Below are positions 50,651-62,063 of a stretch of DNA of 64,000 nucleotides, in pieces (within the stretch, counting starts at the first letter, position 1; each line of letters starts with the position of its first letter). Under the pieces are notes generated by a model. That model was not told the DNA's origin. It did no database searches and saw nothing but the letters and a program-made list of their open reading frames with translations. The DNA is from Sphagnum compactum (lineage: Eukaryota; Bryophyta; Sphagnopsida; Sphagnales). The DNA is taken from the NCBI GenBank assembly GCA_965153455.1, contig OZ234494.1, positions 9,796,001 to 9,860,000 on the forward strand. The letters run 5' to 3'. A program made the translations under genes and the position numbers.

Positions 50651-53600
50651 ATGGAGAAGCTCCTTGTGGGTGGAAGTGGATTTGCTTGGATGGCTGCTCT
50701 TGTGCAACTGAATTCTTTGCAAGTGTGTGAATTCCGTCCTAAACTTGTGATTGCACAGAAATTATTGTTTCCTGCTCTGCCGCAAGGATCGTCGGCGGTT
50801 GTTTTTGGCCGCGCTATTTCTGCACAAACACCAGCCTGCAATTCACAATGCTACCGCAACAGCAGCAGCAACTACGACTTCTCCCCCATCTTGCAGCAGC
50901 AAAAGGGTGCAGCAAAAGGAAGAATGCGGCCACAGAAGCTCTTGAGCATGCAGCTTCATCTTCTTGGCACCCAATGTTGTGCATCTTGTGAATCCTCCTC
51001 ACGCTCCTTAAGCTACAGAAGAAGTATCTTCAATGGACGATACGGACAATTTCCCGGGACACATTCTGCAACAATTCTTCCCCGAGAAGTAGGAGAAATG
51101 ATTCAACAAAGAAGCAAGCAATTCGCACAAGTTCGAAGAGTTAAGTGCTCAGCTACTGTAGATGGTCGAAGTCCATTGGAACAAAACTGGCAACAATCAG
51201 AAACCAGCATCAGAGAAGAGAAATGGTCCCAATCTCAAGGTTCTGAGCTTCCTCCTCCTTCTCCTCCTCCTCCTCAATTTGCAGCAGGAGCAGCCATCTT
51301 GAAGGAGCTTCACCAAAGACTTCCCTCATATGCAACAGATTTTGCAGATGGACTGCATCCCAAAGCTGCTGCTGCAATTGTTTACATGACCTTTGCATGT
51401 TTAGCACCATGTTTTGCCTTTGGCGGGTCAGTTCAATCTCTTCTTCTTCTTCTTCTTCAGAAACAATGCTCTTGATAGGCTAAGTTTACCTCAGATTCTT
51501 GAGCCAACAAAGTTCTGCTGTACATAAGCTTGCATGTCAATCTTCTGTGACCATGTCTTTGTTCACAACTGCAAGCTAGATCAATTTCTGTGACAACAAT
51601 TGTGAATATTGAGTCTTACATCACGGATCATGCAAGGCTCTGTACAGAGAATTCATCACATGATTTCAAGTCTTGATTCTTGGTGTTCTCTTTGTCTTCT
51701 TCCACATTTATTGCTATTGAAAGCTAAATTTCAAATGTTTTCTCAACAAGGTTTTGATCCAGATTCCACTGTGGGAAACTTGTAAATGTCACAGGATGAT
51801 AGCACGTCTCACTGAATGTCAAATGGGACTTGTGGAGACAATCATCAGCTGTTCAGGTGCATAGTCTCTCTTTCTAGAATTGCAGGCTCAGGAAGATGAT
51901 GAAGAGAAACTGATAACCAAGTGAACACTTTGTACTCAAAACAAATCATTAACTTCCCCATAAAGTCCAAGGAAGAAAACAGAGTTTCATACCAGAAGAA
52001 AGAGATGGGTGGGAAGAAGAATGGAAACACTGATAATGATGTACATGTAAGCAGGAGCAAAGTCTCCAAGGTTCAAAAGGAACATTTTGAATGTTGTTCT
52101 GTTTTCTGATCCATGCAGTATCAGGAAGCTTGTACTCACTGCTAGCTGCACAGCCACTCACTCTGCTTGGACCAACTGGGTTCATGGTTGTCATCACTGG
52201 TCTGCTTTACAAGGTACTCAATTGTCAGTGTGATTATGGAAGAGGAATGGAAAGTCAGGACTGCACATTTAGGTTTAGGGTTTGGAGTTTATCTTCTTGA
52301 TAAGACTTATCAGGAGTGTACTATCACATTGCTAATTTTTGCTTGAACGTGTGTGTGTGTGTGTGTGTGTGTGTATGTATTTAGGTGACAACGCAGGCTA
52401 TGGTGCCATTTCTTCCTGTCTATGGTTGGGTGGGCATTTGGACATGCTTCTTTCTTTCCTGTTTGGCAGCAGTGGAGGCCAGCAATGTGGTGAGATATAT
52501 ATACTCTAATCCTTGTTGAACATTTTGTGCAATTCATCATTTTTTTGTTGTATCTGACAGAACTTTGGTCTTAGAGCATTTGATTTACATGATTGCTGGT
52601 GAATTTTCAAGAATGTGAAAGTTCCTGAAGTCTGTGCTTCTTTGCAGCTTGTGAACTATTTGACTCGGTTTGTGGATGAGACATTTACGGCATTTATCTC
52701 TATTGGCTTCATGTCTGAAGCTTTTAAGGTAAAATTTCCAGAAGTGCAGGTTGAATCAGCTTCACCATCTTTGTCAATAGCTCACAAGGTTCAAAAGATT
52801 TGCTTACATGCAATTTTGATTGCATGCTGCAAACTATGAATTGGGTTAATCATGTAGCAATTTTTGTTGCAGGGAATAGGAAATTTATTCAAGCCCGCAA
52901 GCCCTTTTCCGATAGAGACTGCCTTGTTGTCGTTTCTTCTAGCAGGAGGAACATTCACTCTGGCAAAACTTCTAACTCAGGTCACTAACGCCCCCACCTT
53001 ACTTGTACAACTTTGACTGCATCTTCAAGTCTATCTGATAGTGCCAATCAAGTCATTACTCTTGAGTTCAGAGCTTGTGCCACTTACTCTTTTGGAAAGT
53101 CTGGCTATGGAGGTTTTTAGTCTTGCCTTCTTTTTGTGAACCAAAAACCTCTATTTTGAAAAAGACTGCAGCTACGAGCGACACGCGTGCTACTGCTACA
53201 GCCTGTTGCGGGAGTACTTGCAGATTTTGGAGCACCCTTGGCCATTCTAACAATGTCAATGGTGGGTCCAATCCTCTTCCCAATGATTCCCTTGCCAGCA
53301 ATGCCAGCTCCACCAACTATCTCCACAACTGTCAGTCGCCCATGGCTGGTACCGCTTTTCAGCCTTCCAGGATGGGCAGTTGCTGCATCTGCCATTCCAG
53401 CAGCTTTTGTCAGTCTTTTGATCTTTCTTGATCAGGTAAAGAAAACTCTTAGATTTCTTGGGTGATAAAGTTCCTTATGCTAAATTGGGTTTCCACACAA
53501 CATTGATCCTGATGAATGCAAAACTGTACATTCAGACACAAACTTGGAGATCATGCTCTGAATGTTTTAGCTTTGAGACATTTGGTGCAATTTTGCCAAC

Positions 53601-55530
53601 TCTTCCAGAATATGACAACTCGACTTGTCAACAATTCCAAAATTCCTCTGCGGAAGGGAGCAGGCTACAATCTGGACCTTGCTGCAGTTGGAGGTAATAC
53701 ACATCTATCTACATCTCTATGAAGCATTCATGAGACACAGAAAGTCATAATTTTGGAGGTTAATCTGTGATCATGTCTGTCTGCATTACCCATTTGCAAC
53801 TTTATCTCAGGGTGGGTCACAAGTAGCTCAAAAAACCATCTACAGATTAGGCCGCACTCTTGTAGAGAAAATTACACTTTCAAAGATTCACGAGCATGAA
53901 GTGAACTAAGTAATGTTGCGGGTGTTTGCTTGTGTGCAGTGATTGTGGGATTGACTTCATTGTTTGGATTACCATGGATGGTGGCATCAGCAGTTCCTTC
54001 CCTGAACCATGTGCGCAGCCTTGTCACATTATCAAAATCCATGCACATCAGGTTCAACTTACTCATCCCTGTCTCAGAATCAGATTTTTTCCAAATGGAA
54101 AAATTTACTGCAGATTCTAATATGTAACAGCATCACCATTGCCCAGGTAACAGTTTGCATGAATGGATAATATCAGAGACCATGGGTCTGAGGGATATGG
54201 CTCTGGAAGTAGAGCAAATTGCAGGTAGAAATTGAAGTTACAAACACAGCATACTGACTCTATACTTCTGCAGCAGTGGGGACAGTGAAAATGAGCCCGA
54301 AATGTATGTATTGGAAAACCGTCTGACTGGCCTACTGATATCTGTACTTTCTCTCTGTCCCTACCTGTGTTCATATTGGCTTCAAATGGACATATTTTGT
54401 TTCTATTTCTACATCCCTGGCTTGGAATTCCTGGCCAGGTCTGAAATCCATTGCATTTTATCAGGCAGCTTCTGGTATCAGACACTCAATCTGAATTTTT
54501 TATTGGTCAATTTCCCTTCAGTAACTTAGGAGCTGAAATAGCCCTCAACAGGGGTTGCCAGATGCACATTACCAGGTTTGAACTATACATGAACTTACAT
54601 AATGGGTTTTGCAGGTTTGTGTTGGGATATCTCTGCGCTTTTGGTCTGCCATTCGTCTTGTCCCTCTTCCGGTGATTAAATCAAATCCTTCTAAATGCTT
54701 GATGGAAACAGTATGCACTCTGAGTCATTACAGCAGAAATCATGTTCTCTTTGCACAGCCAATTAGAGGCTGTAACATGTAACAATTCTCATCTTATGGG
54801 CGTTCACCTGGGACATTGAATGCTTGGGGTGATGGTAATGTGGGTACTCTTTATGTGCCACCAGGTCACAAGTGGTCTCTTTGTATTCATGGCACTTGGC
54901 ATTATAAACGGGAATCAGTTTGTAGAAAGGTGATCTGCAGTTAAAACCTTATCAACTCTGTTATAGCACACTCAATGTGTTCAAAGTCTCAAATTCACTT
55001 CTTGTGCAAAGTATAGTTAGCCAAGAGAAGAGAGAAGTTCCTAATTTACCAGTTTTCAAATCTGGAGGGTGATCTATCTCATAAGTTGTGTTCTTTCTGC
55101 AACTTCATTCTTGCTCATGTGGTGATGATGGGTACAGGGTGAAATTGTGGTTATATGACCAAAAGCTGGTTTCAAAGCACGAGTTTATGAAGGATGTGCC
55201 ACAGCATGTAGTACATGCTTTCACAGCTCTGCAGCTTGCATGCTTGTGGGGCCTTTGGTCACTGAAACAAAGTGCTTGGGGTATGCCAGCATTCTTCTCC
55301 TATTCCATTTTCCCACCTTCATCACAACTTCATGCATGCATGTACTGTTTTCTTCAATTCAGTATTTTCTGAAACTGTCAAAAGGATTGAAGAAGTCTGA
55401 CTCTTGGTTGCAACGGTTTTCTGCAGGTATCACATTTCCAATTCTGATTCTAGCACTAGTACCCATACGCCAGCTCCTGGCAGCACGCATTTTCCCTCCA
55501 CAGTACTTGGCTGTGCTTGATCCACACTAA
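50519..55530 (+). CDS. SLC4-family (HCO3- co-transporter) anion transporter with plastid-type leader
   Basis: Fourteen plus-strand exons join in perfect phase (2259 nt, 752 aa): 50519-51426, 51795-51856, 52119-52213, 52385-52489, 52648-52728, 52873-52980, 53172-53435, 53609-53693, 53940-54051, 54274-54343, 54615-54671, 54865-54929, 55138-55280, 55427-55530; all introns are GT-AG. The membrane part runs from about residue 275 to the end, with multiple hydrophobic segments in SLC4 order: FADGLHPK and FACLAPCFAFGG, QPLTLLGPTG (335-344), RFVDE (397-401), IFLDQ before the KGAGYNLDL block (557-565), LPWMVAS (580-586), ENRLTGLLI, VPLPV, FVFMALGIINGNQF, VPQHVVHAF and ITFPILILALVPIR. These fit bicarbonate-type SLC4 proteins better than plant BOR borate exporters. 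Animal SLC4 proteins have a large cytosolic N-terminal domain; this one instead has about 210 Ser/Arg/Gln-rich, acid-poor residues ending QVRRVKC-SATVDG, like a chloroplast transit peptide cleavage site. Likely role: bicarbonate or other anion transport across a plastid membrane (inference). The start could be Met45 (50651) instead. Confidence 0.9.
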
Positions 55531-57939
55531 AGTGATAGACAAAACTCAATCCACAGCTATTGCATTCTGATCTGCAGCTGCTCCAGAAATCTGATCCTGC
55601 ATGAAAGATTGAAACTTTTGTTCAATTTCTAGAAGTGAAAAGAATAGTTGAAGTCTAAAATTAGCTGAGGGAGAGAGATGTATGACAAAGTTGATGTGCA
55701 TTACTGGTTGTGGCTCAGCTGCAACAATTGCTTGCTGAGAGGACATCCAGGAAAGCCATATTATGTGATCTTTCTCTTTGATTGCCATTGCCAACGATAC
55801 TGACTCTTGTGGTACTCAAATTCCTGCAATTGCCACCGTTCACAGGTATTACCAGCATTGTGCAGGTATCAGAGACATGGCACCTGATCTCCACCAGTTC
55901 TTTAGTTTCTCAGATGGTGATATTGATTGGCAAATGATGCGCAAGATATTGTGACCACCAAGTGCGCCAACAAAGAAGTATACGTATACCTTTCTGGTGG
56001 AGGAATATGTAATTTGATACTGAGAGTTAATAGGTAATACACAAAAGCTTACACCTAGTTTTACAAGTACTATAACTCTAATGAAAATATATTATTTGCA
56101 GCAATAATACATATATACACATGTTACGAGCAGAGTTTTGTTTGGAATTGAGTTTTTGAACAGACCAGGCTAGTCTTTGAATTAAGTACTCTTGAAATTT
56201 TCATACCAGCCTGATCATGCTATTTATTATTGGGTGCTTTTCAAACTTTCATACCATTTTGGTCTCGGTGTTGGGTCCGAGGCTGGTTTTTGGCTGGTAT
56301 GTATGTACTTGACATTGAACCTCATCCAAAATTGGTACAAAAGGTTTGTATTACCTCAAGTCTCTTTTGGCAATAACTTGTGCTGCAAATATTCAAATGG
56401 CTCATGTGAGTTCATTTTCGACATTTACACGTCAATAACTTTCTAACGACATAAAGAACTCTTCAATGTGAGGTGTTTTGACTCCTGCAATCGAACTCTA
56501 AAGTTTCAAGAGTCCGACTAAGCTGGTGTGGATACAACACTAGTATTGACTCAGGTCACACCATCCCCGAAAGATCCTTTGCTTATTATCAGTGTTGATA
56601 CTTGCTACTATCCTCGTTCGGACCTAGGCTGGTTAGGCATTAATTAATTCTTTTTGGGTTTGCTGAAAATTCTGAAAAATAGGAAAGAAAAATCTCATGC
56701 ACACTAGCTTCATTATATTTAATATAGTGCCTAACTGTTAAAAATAATGATTTTTACTGCTGAAAGAAAATGACCAAATAATAATAATAACAATAATAAT
56801 AATAATAATAATTAGGCATCTTGCTGCTGAACCAGCCCAAGTACTACCATGGTGTTGATATAGGCACAAGCTTGTACATTAGACAAATACCGATAACCTA
56901 GGGTTAGTTTCCACATTGAGAAAACAAATAATTATTTTTTTTCAAAAAATGAATTAGTTTAATTTTTTTGAAATTAATTACATTTTTTCCCATCATCTAG
57001 TATAATATTATGATATATAAGTAGTGTGAAATTATTCAGAGTGTAACATATGATAATTGTGATGATTTTGAACATGTAAACTTCATATTTTCACAAAATT
57101 TCATTTCACTATTTTGAGGATTGTTTAACGATGAAACTGACCTTAGGGTAAGGTACTGGTTAAAGAGCAAGTTATAGGGTATCATAAAAGGTAGTACACA
57201 AGCAAGAGAATGTAGGCATCAAGTTCCAAGGTGATCGATCATGTAGTAAGCAAAAGTTTGTCTTGGTGCTTATGACAACCATCTTTTATGATATATTTTT
57301 GTAGGTGCCATGCATTAGCGGGGTTTTAAAACTAGTTGAAAAACACCACCCTTTCATTTTATCAGCATATTCGTTACAAGAAGTATTCAACCTCATCTTA
57401 CAATTGTGCAAATGTGATTCATTATGTTTTTCTCCAAACAAAAAGGTATTGCAGGCAAGTCCTTGACAATACCATTGGATTTTACTTAGGCCCGCTTTAA
57501 ACTAGGGGTTAGGTCCAATGTTCAACCCAAATCAAGCATTCCTATTGGTGCAAAAGTTGAAATCGGCCCCAAGGCCTTTACCCGAGGAGTCAAGGCTGAA
57601 ATAGAAAAAAATAATTTCAATCTGCCCCAAGCTACTAATAAACGCTGAACTTTACAGCCTTGTAAGTATTGGCCCCCCAAGGCTGAAAAAAGGATACCAT
57701 CGAATGAATTCGGGAAGCCAATTTGCAACCCTTGGGGCCAATGTTCCAGCAATTATTAATGATTGGATGTTCTAGCATTTATTAGTAACTTGGGTCGAAA
57801 CAACAAGCCAAAAATGCTCAAAGTTGGCCCCAAGTTTTTTCCGCCCTCACTCCTAGTGTAAAGGGGGCCTTAATATAAGATCTCTGTAATTGAGGTTTTA
57901 CGCAAATTGAACACTTCCATGTGGTAAGTTAGCACACAC
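55531..57939. other. 3' flank and intergenic DNA
   Basis: No further gene recognised. The 3' UTR of the transporter must lie at the left end, but no poly(A) site can be fixed. A microsatellite of AAT units is at 56776-56813. Confidence 0.5.
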
Positions 57940-58172
57940 TCCATAGGGTTACAATTATCCAGTCTCGAACAGGCCATTATTCATCCATAGGTCATTATTC
58001 ATCCATAGGGTTACAATTATCCAGTCTCGAACAGGCCATTATTCATCCATAGGTCATTATTCATCCATAGGGTTACAATTATCCAGTCTCGAACAGGCCA
58101 TTATTCATCCATGGGTCATTATTCATCCATAGGGTTACAATTATCCAGTCTCGAACAGGCCATTATTCATCA
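57940..58172. repeat. Tandem array, 62-bp unit, nearly four copies
   Basis: The unit GGGTTACAATTATCCAGTCT, CGAACAGGCCATTATTCATC, CATAGGTCATTATTCATCCATA repeats at exactly 62 nt with a single substitution (ATGGG for ATAGG in the third unit). The fourth copy is cut short at ATTATTCATC. ATTATTCATCCATrG is itself repeated inside each unit. Confidence 0.95.
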
Positions 58173-58199
58173 CCCTGTTTGATCTTCATGACCTGTTGA

Positions 58200-58440
58200 A
58201 GAAAAGGATAACTGTATGGACAGTCCCCAGCACACCGTGACGAATGGATGGATCATCATAGTGGCCGTGATGAATGGATGGACATCATAGTGGCCGGGCA
58301 GGTGGACAAGAAACACTTTTTCATTGGGTTCCCATTTCCTTGACTAACCACAGTGGTTAAGCTTAGCTCAATGGTTAACTCTGTTGCTGTGTGTTAACTG
58401 CATACCTGGTGAGCACTCTGTCCATCTTAATATCACCCTG
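58200..58440. repeat. Second copy of the GGAT/GTGGACAAGAAACA dispersed repeat
   Basis: Counterpart of 8555-8700, with an internal duplication of (G/C)GTGATGAATGGATGGA...CATCATAGTGGCCG at 58235-58298. It is followed by a short (AAGT)n run at 58441-58453. Confidence 0.6.
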
Positions 58441-58884
58441 TAAGTAAGTAAGTAACCTCTGGCACTTCCTCCAGCATGTGAAAGCCCAGGTTAAATCAAG
58501 TTGCTTCTGAGGTGCAGTAGAAAAATTGTCATATGCCTACTACTACTTACTTCCCTTCATTAAACTGCAATAAGACTTGGTACTTGCATGTCGCAACTGT
58601 CATACTTGCACATCGCAAAAGCCGGCTCCTCCATCACACAATCCAATGAGTGTGCCACCAACTCAAGAAACGATAGTGATTTTAGCTTGTATTTTGGTGC
58701 TTTTTGTGATGTTCATGGTATGAGCATTGAGCATCTACAATGAGTTTTTGCTTGCAAACATTGTCACCATAGAAAGTGCATACTATGGTATTATATTGTG
58801 CCATGTTTGTAAAGGTATTATATGTGTTGTTGAGTAACGCACATGCATGTGCACACACAACCATACATACATGATTATGTTAAC

Positions 58885-59050
58885 AATGTAGTTTGTTTAT
58901 TTTGTTTGTCATGTTGAGATCTCTTGAGCCATGGTCTCACCCCCCACCCCCCACACTTGGTATCGTTGGAAAGCCCTTAATGAGTAGGGTGCATCAAGGT
59001 GGTTTTGTAATATTTAGACCTATGGTGCAAGAGTTATTATATATTGAAGG
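58885..59050. repeat. Second copy of the TTGAGATCTC dispersed repeat
   Basis: It matches the first module at 220-390: TTTTGTTTGTCA, TTGAGATCTC, TTGGAAAGCCCTTrATGAGTA, GTGCAyCAAG, TTTAGACCTAtGGTG/TTTAGATCTAAGGTG. The C-rich insert CACCCCCCACCCCCCAC is specific to this copy. Confidence 0.75.
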
Positions 59051-59369
59051 ATTTTGTTGAAGACAAAAAGTACCCAAAATTAAAGCTTTTAGAGAAATTG
59101 GGGTATGCTCTTGGTATTGTTGGGAACAATGATTTTTTTTTGGGGGCAACATTTCACACCTTGGTTACAACAAAAAAAAGGGGAGGGGTGTGACAAAAAA
59201 CTAGGGCACACAATAATCAAAACAAGGAACACATATATTAAATGGTAGAGACTCTTAGAATTACACAATGGCTTGAGCTTGTGGTCACCTAATTGATATC
59301 CTATGGCCACCTTAATTCCTGCTTTCACCAACAAAGATAGGCTTGAGGTCTTAAAGGGGTCAGATCACT

Positions 59370-60213
59370 TTGATCTCTCTCTCTTGAGCCCACTTGCCTT
59401 CCTTCTCCTCTCAATTTCTTTAAACCACATAAACCTAAAACAACATTAAACTTCCACAAGAACCCAAGTCCTAAATTACACTTTAGACCCTTGAGTCCAA
59501 ATAGATTGCATAAACCAGTACTCATGACACCAACCCTCAAATTGACAACACTTAAAAGCAAGAAAACAACACACTTCAACTCCCCATTGATTGTTTCACA
59601 AGTTTTACAAAGAACCCCTTTACATGATCCACCTTGTAAAATTCAACGGACTATGACTGTTTTTCGGAGTTCCCAATAATTAAGGTGTTATATCATGATA
59701 TGGAGATCAACAACACTCACACACAAATCAACCCAACACACACACATTGAGAAGATTCTAGGCCGCTTTTGAGACCCTAGGATCTTCATCATCCCCCTCG
59801 TCATCAACCTTCCAACCCAACTCCTAGACTAGATTTATGCCTCTCAAAGTACATTGCATAGTGGATTTCTCTGTACTTCAGTTCGAGCTCCAAAAATTTA
59901 ACCTTCCTTCTCTAAAAACCTCTACCAAAACCAATGCATCCCCCCTTCCCCACTTATCTGCTTTTGTTGTTTTGCTTTCTTCCGCTCCATAGCGAGAATT
60001 CCACCAACTTCCCATTGCTTGGTAGCTCCCTTGCTTCACATTCAGCCAACGTCTAGTAATATCCACTACAGTTCGTTCATCCCAAATAAAAGAAAACGAC
60101 ATAAAAACATCAAAGCCATAAACACCACCACATCTCCATCATTCCTTTTCCTTATTTCCATTGTTGTCATGTGTAAACACTCCCAGTCGAAAACAGCAGA
60201 AAACGTTATTCTT
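59370..60213. repeat. Right-hand member (on the minus strand) of a direct repeat of about 850 bp, possible LTR
   Basis: About 90% identical to 61209-62063 along its full length, starting GATCTCTCTCTCTTrAGCCCAC and ending in AGAAAACGTT. The two copies flank a gypsy integrase fragment. Open frames inside it (for example 59325-59579) are shared by both copies but show no domain. Confidence 0.85.
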
Positions 60214-61200
60214 GAATTTGAACTTCTCCACCATTAGCTACGTCATTTCCTCCAAGGTGAGTTTTTCCTCTTCCACATTAGTGAATGCAGCAAGGCTATT
60301 ATCACATGTGAGCCTTTGGGTTCTTCTAGTTAACACCATGAAAGGAGAGAATTTAGTGCTGGCACGAACACCACTTTTATAGCCAAACAGAATCCGGGGT
60401 GACTGGAGGTCCTAATTATCCAAATTAGTAGATGACACAACAAATAATCCATTCTTCAAGGTTTTAATCATCCTCTCCACCATCTCATTGCATTGGGGCC
60501 ATTGTGGAGTTGTGAACTAATGAGTAATCCCATATTTCTTACACATCAGGTCAAATTCAGCCATCCACTCACCTCCATTATGAGTGAGAATGAATCTGGG
60601 CACACCAACTGCATACGATTTCCTCTTCCAAAAATCTTGTGGCAGTAGCAACATCATGATCCTTAACAGGCTTTGCTTCACACCACTTTGAGTAGTGGTC
60701 AATGGCAACTAGAGCATACCTATTTTCATCTTTAGTTTTAGGCAAAAGCCCAATAGTATTTAATGCCACCCAATAGAATAGGTCATACACAAAAATGTTT
60801 TTCATTTCCTAAACATTTGATCTAATATTTCCTGAACTTTTGGCAAGCTGACAACGTTGGAATTGTCTCACCACAGTCCTCACAGTTTCTGTTCTGTCAT
60901 GCCAGAAAAATCTTTTCTTAACCTCAGTTAGTGTTCTTCCTTCACTAAAGTGCCCAATCTCCTCATGTATGTCTCTAACCAGCGCCTTTCTTTCCTCGGG
61001 CTTTGGCACCACCAGATTCTTGAAGAACAACATATCTTCTCTCCAGTGGTAATTCAATAGTCTTCTTTTGGTTCGGTCAACTTCAATACCATCATCCAGC
61101 ACTTGGTCCAAAGTGCTTCCAGACAATAGGATCATGCAAGTTTCATCCTTTCAGATGTCCATCTGTTTCTTTGTTTCTTCTATTTCAATGTCCTCCTCAC
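60214..61200 (-). pseudogene. Second Ty3/gypsy integrase fragment, different lineage
   Basis: Reading the minus strand: a zinc-binding module (HEEIGHFSEGRTLTEVKKRF, then CQLAKS; the first Cys of the pair reads as Gln-Arg), then GLLPKTKDENRYALVAIDHY and SKWCEAKPVKDHDVATATRF of the core, a frameshift near 60620-60600, then FILTHNGGEW and MVERMIKTLK. The second catalytic Asp of the usual TDNG is His here (codon 60580-60582). The core sequence is unlike the integrase at 24 kb, so this is another family. Only integrase and its C-terminal side are present; reverse transcriptase and RNase H are missing. Confidence 0.8.
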
Positions 61201-61208
61201 TATTACTC

Positions 61209-62063
61209 ACGATCTCTCTCTCTTAAGCCCACTAGCCTTCCTTCTCCTCTCAATTTCTTTAAACCACATAAACCCAAAACAACATTAAACTTCCACAAGA
61301 ACCCAAGTCCCATATTACATTTTGTAACATAGACCTTGAGTCCAAATAGGTTGCATAAACCAGTACTCATGACACCATCCCTCAAATTGATAGCACATAA
61401 AAGCAAGAAAACAACACACTTCAACTCCCCATTGACTGTTTCACAAGTTTTACAAAGAACCATAGCCCCTTTACATGATCCACCTTGTAAAATTCAACGA
61501 ACTATGACTATTCTTCGGAGTTCCTAGTAATTAAGGTGTTATCTCATGATATGTAGATTAACAACACTCACACACAAATCAACTCGACACACACACATTG
61601 AAAAGATTCTAGCCTGTTATTGAGACCCTTAGGATCTTCATCATCCCCCTCGTCATCAACCTTCCAACCCAACTCCTAGACTAGATTTATGCGTCTCAAA
61701 GTACATTGCGGAGCGGATATCTCTGTATTTCAATTCGAGCTCCAAAAATCTAGCCTTCCTTCTTTAAAAACCTCTACCAAAACCAATGCATCCCCCCTTC
61801 CCCACTTATTTGATTTTGTTGTTCTGTTTTCTTTCACTCCACAGCGAGAGTTCCACTGGCTCCCCATCGCTTGGTAGCTCCCTTGCTTCACATTTAGCCA
61901 GCATCCAGTTATATGCACTGTAGCTCATTCATCCCAAATAAAAGAAAACACATAAAAACATCAAAACCATAAACACCACTGCATCTCCATCACTCGTTTT
62001 CCTTGTTTCCATTGTTGTCGTGTGTAAACACTCCTAGCCAAAAATCGGAGAAAACGTTCTTCC
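61209..62063. repeat. Left-hand member (on the minus strand) of a direct repeat of about 850 bp, possible LTR
   Basis: Partner of 59370-60213. Shared landmarks include ATAAACCAGTACTCATGACACC, GGTGTTATmTCATGATATG, CCCCCTCGTCATCAACCTTC, CAATGCATCCCCCCTTCCCC and GTGTAAACACTCC. Small indels (for example CATAG before CCCCTTTACATG) separate the copies. Confidence 0.85.

Noticed and set aside
52750-52788. Possible 39-nt microexon (13 codons) between transporter exons 5 and 6
   Set aside because: It would need an upstream intron of only about 21 nt; skipping it gives a perfect in-phase join that fits the family.
53117-53395. Minus-strand 92-codon frame opposite transporter exon 7
   Set aside because: Antisense shadow of a GC-rich coding exon.
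59325-59579. Leu/Gly-rich minus-strand ORF repeated at 61203-61463
   Set aside because: Conserved only because both lie in the 850-bp direct repeat; no domain and no sign of selection.
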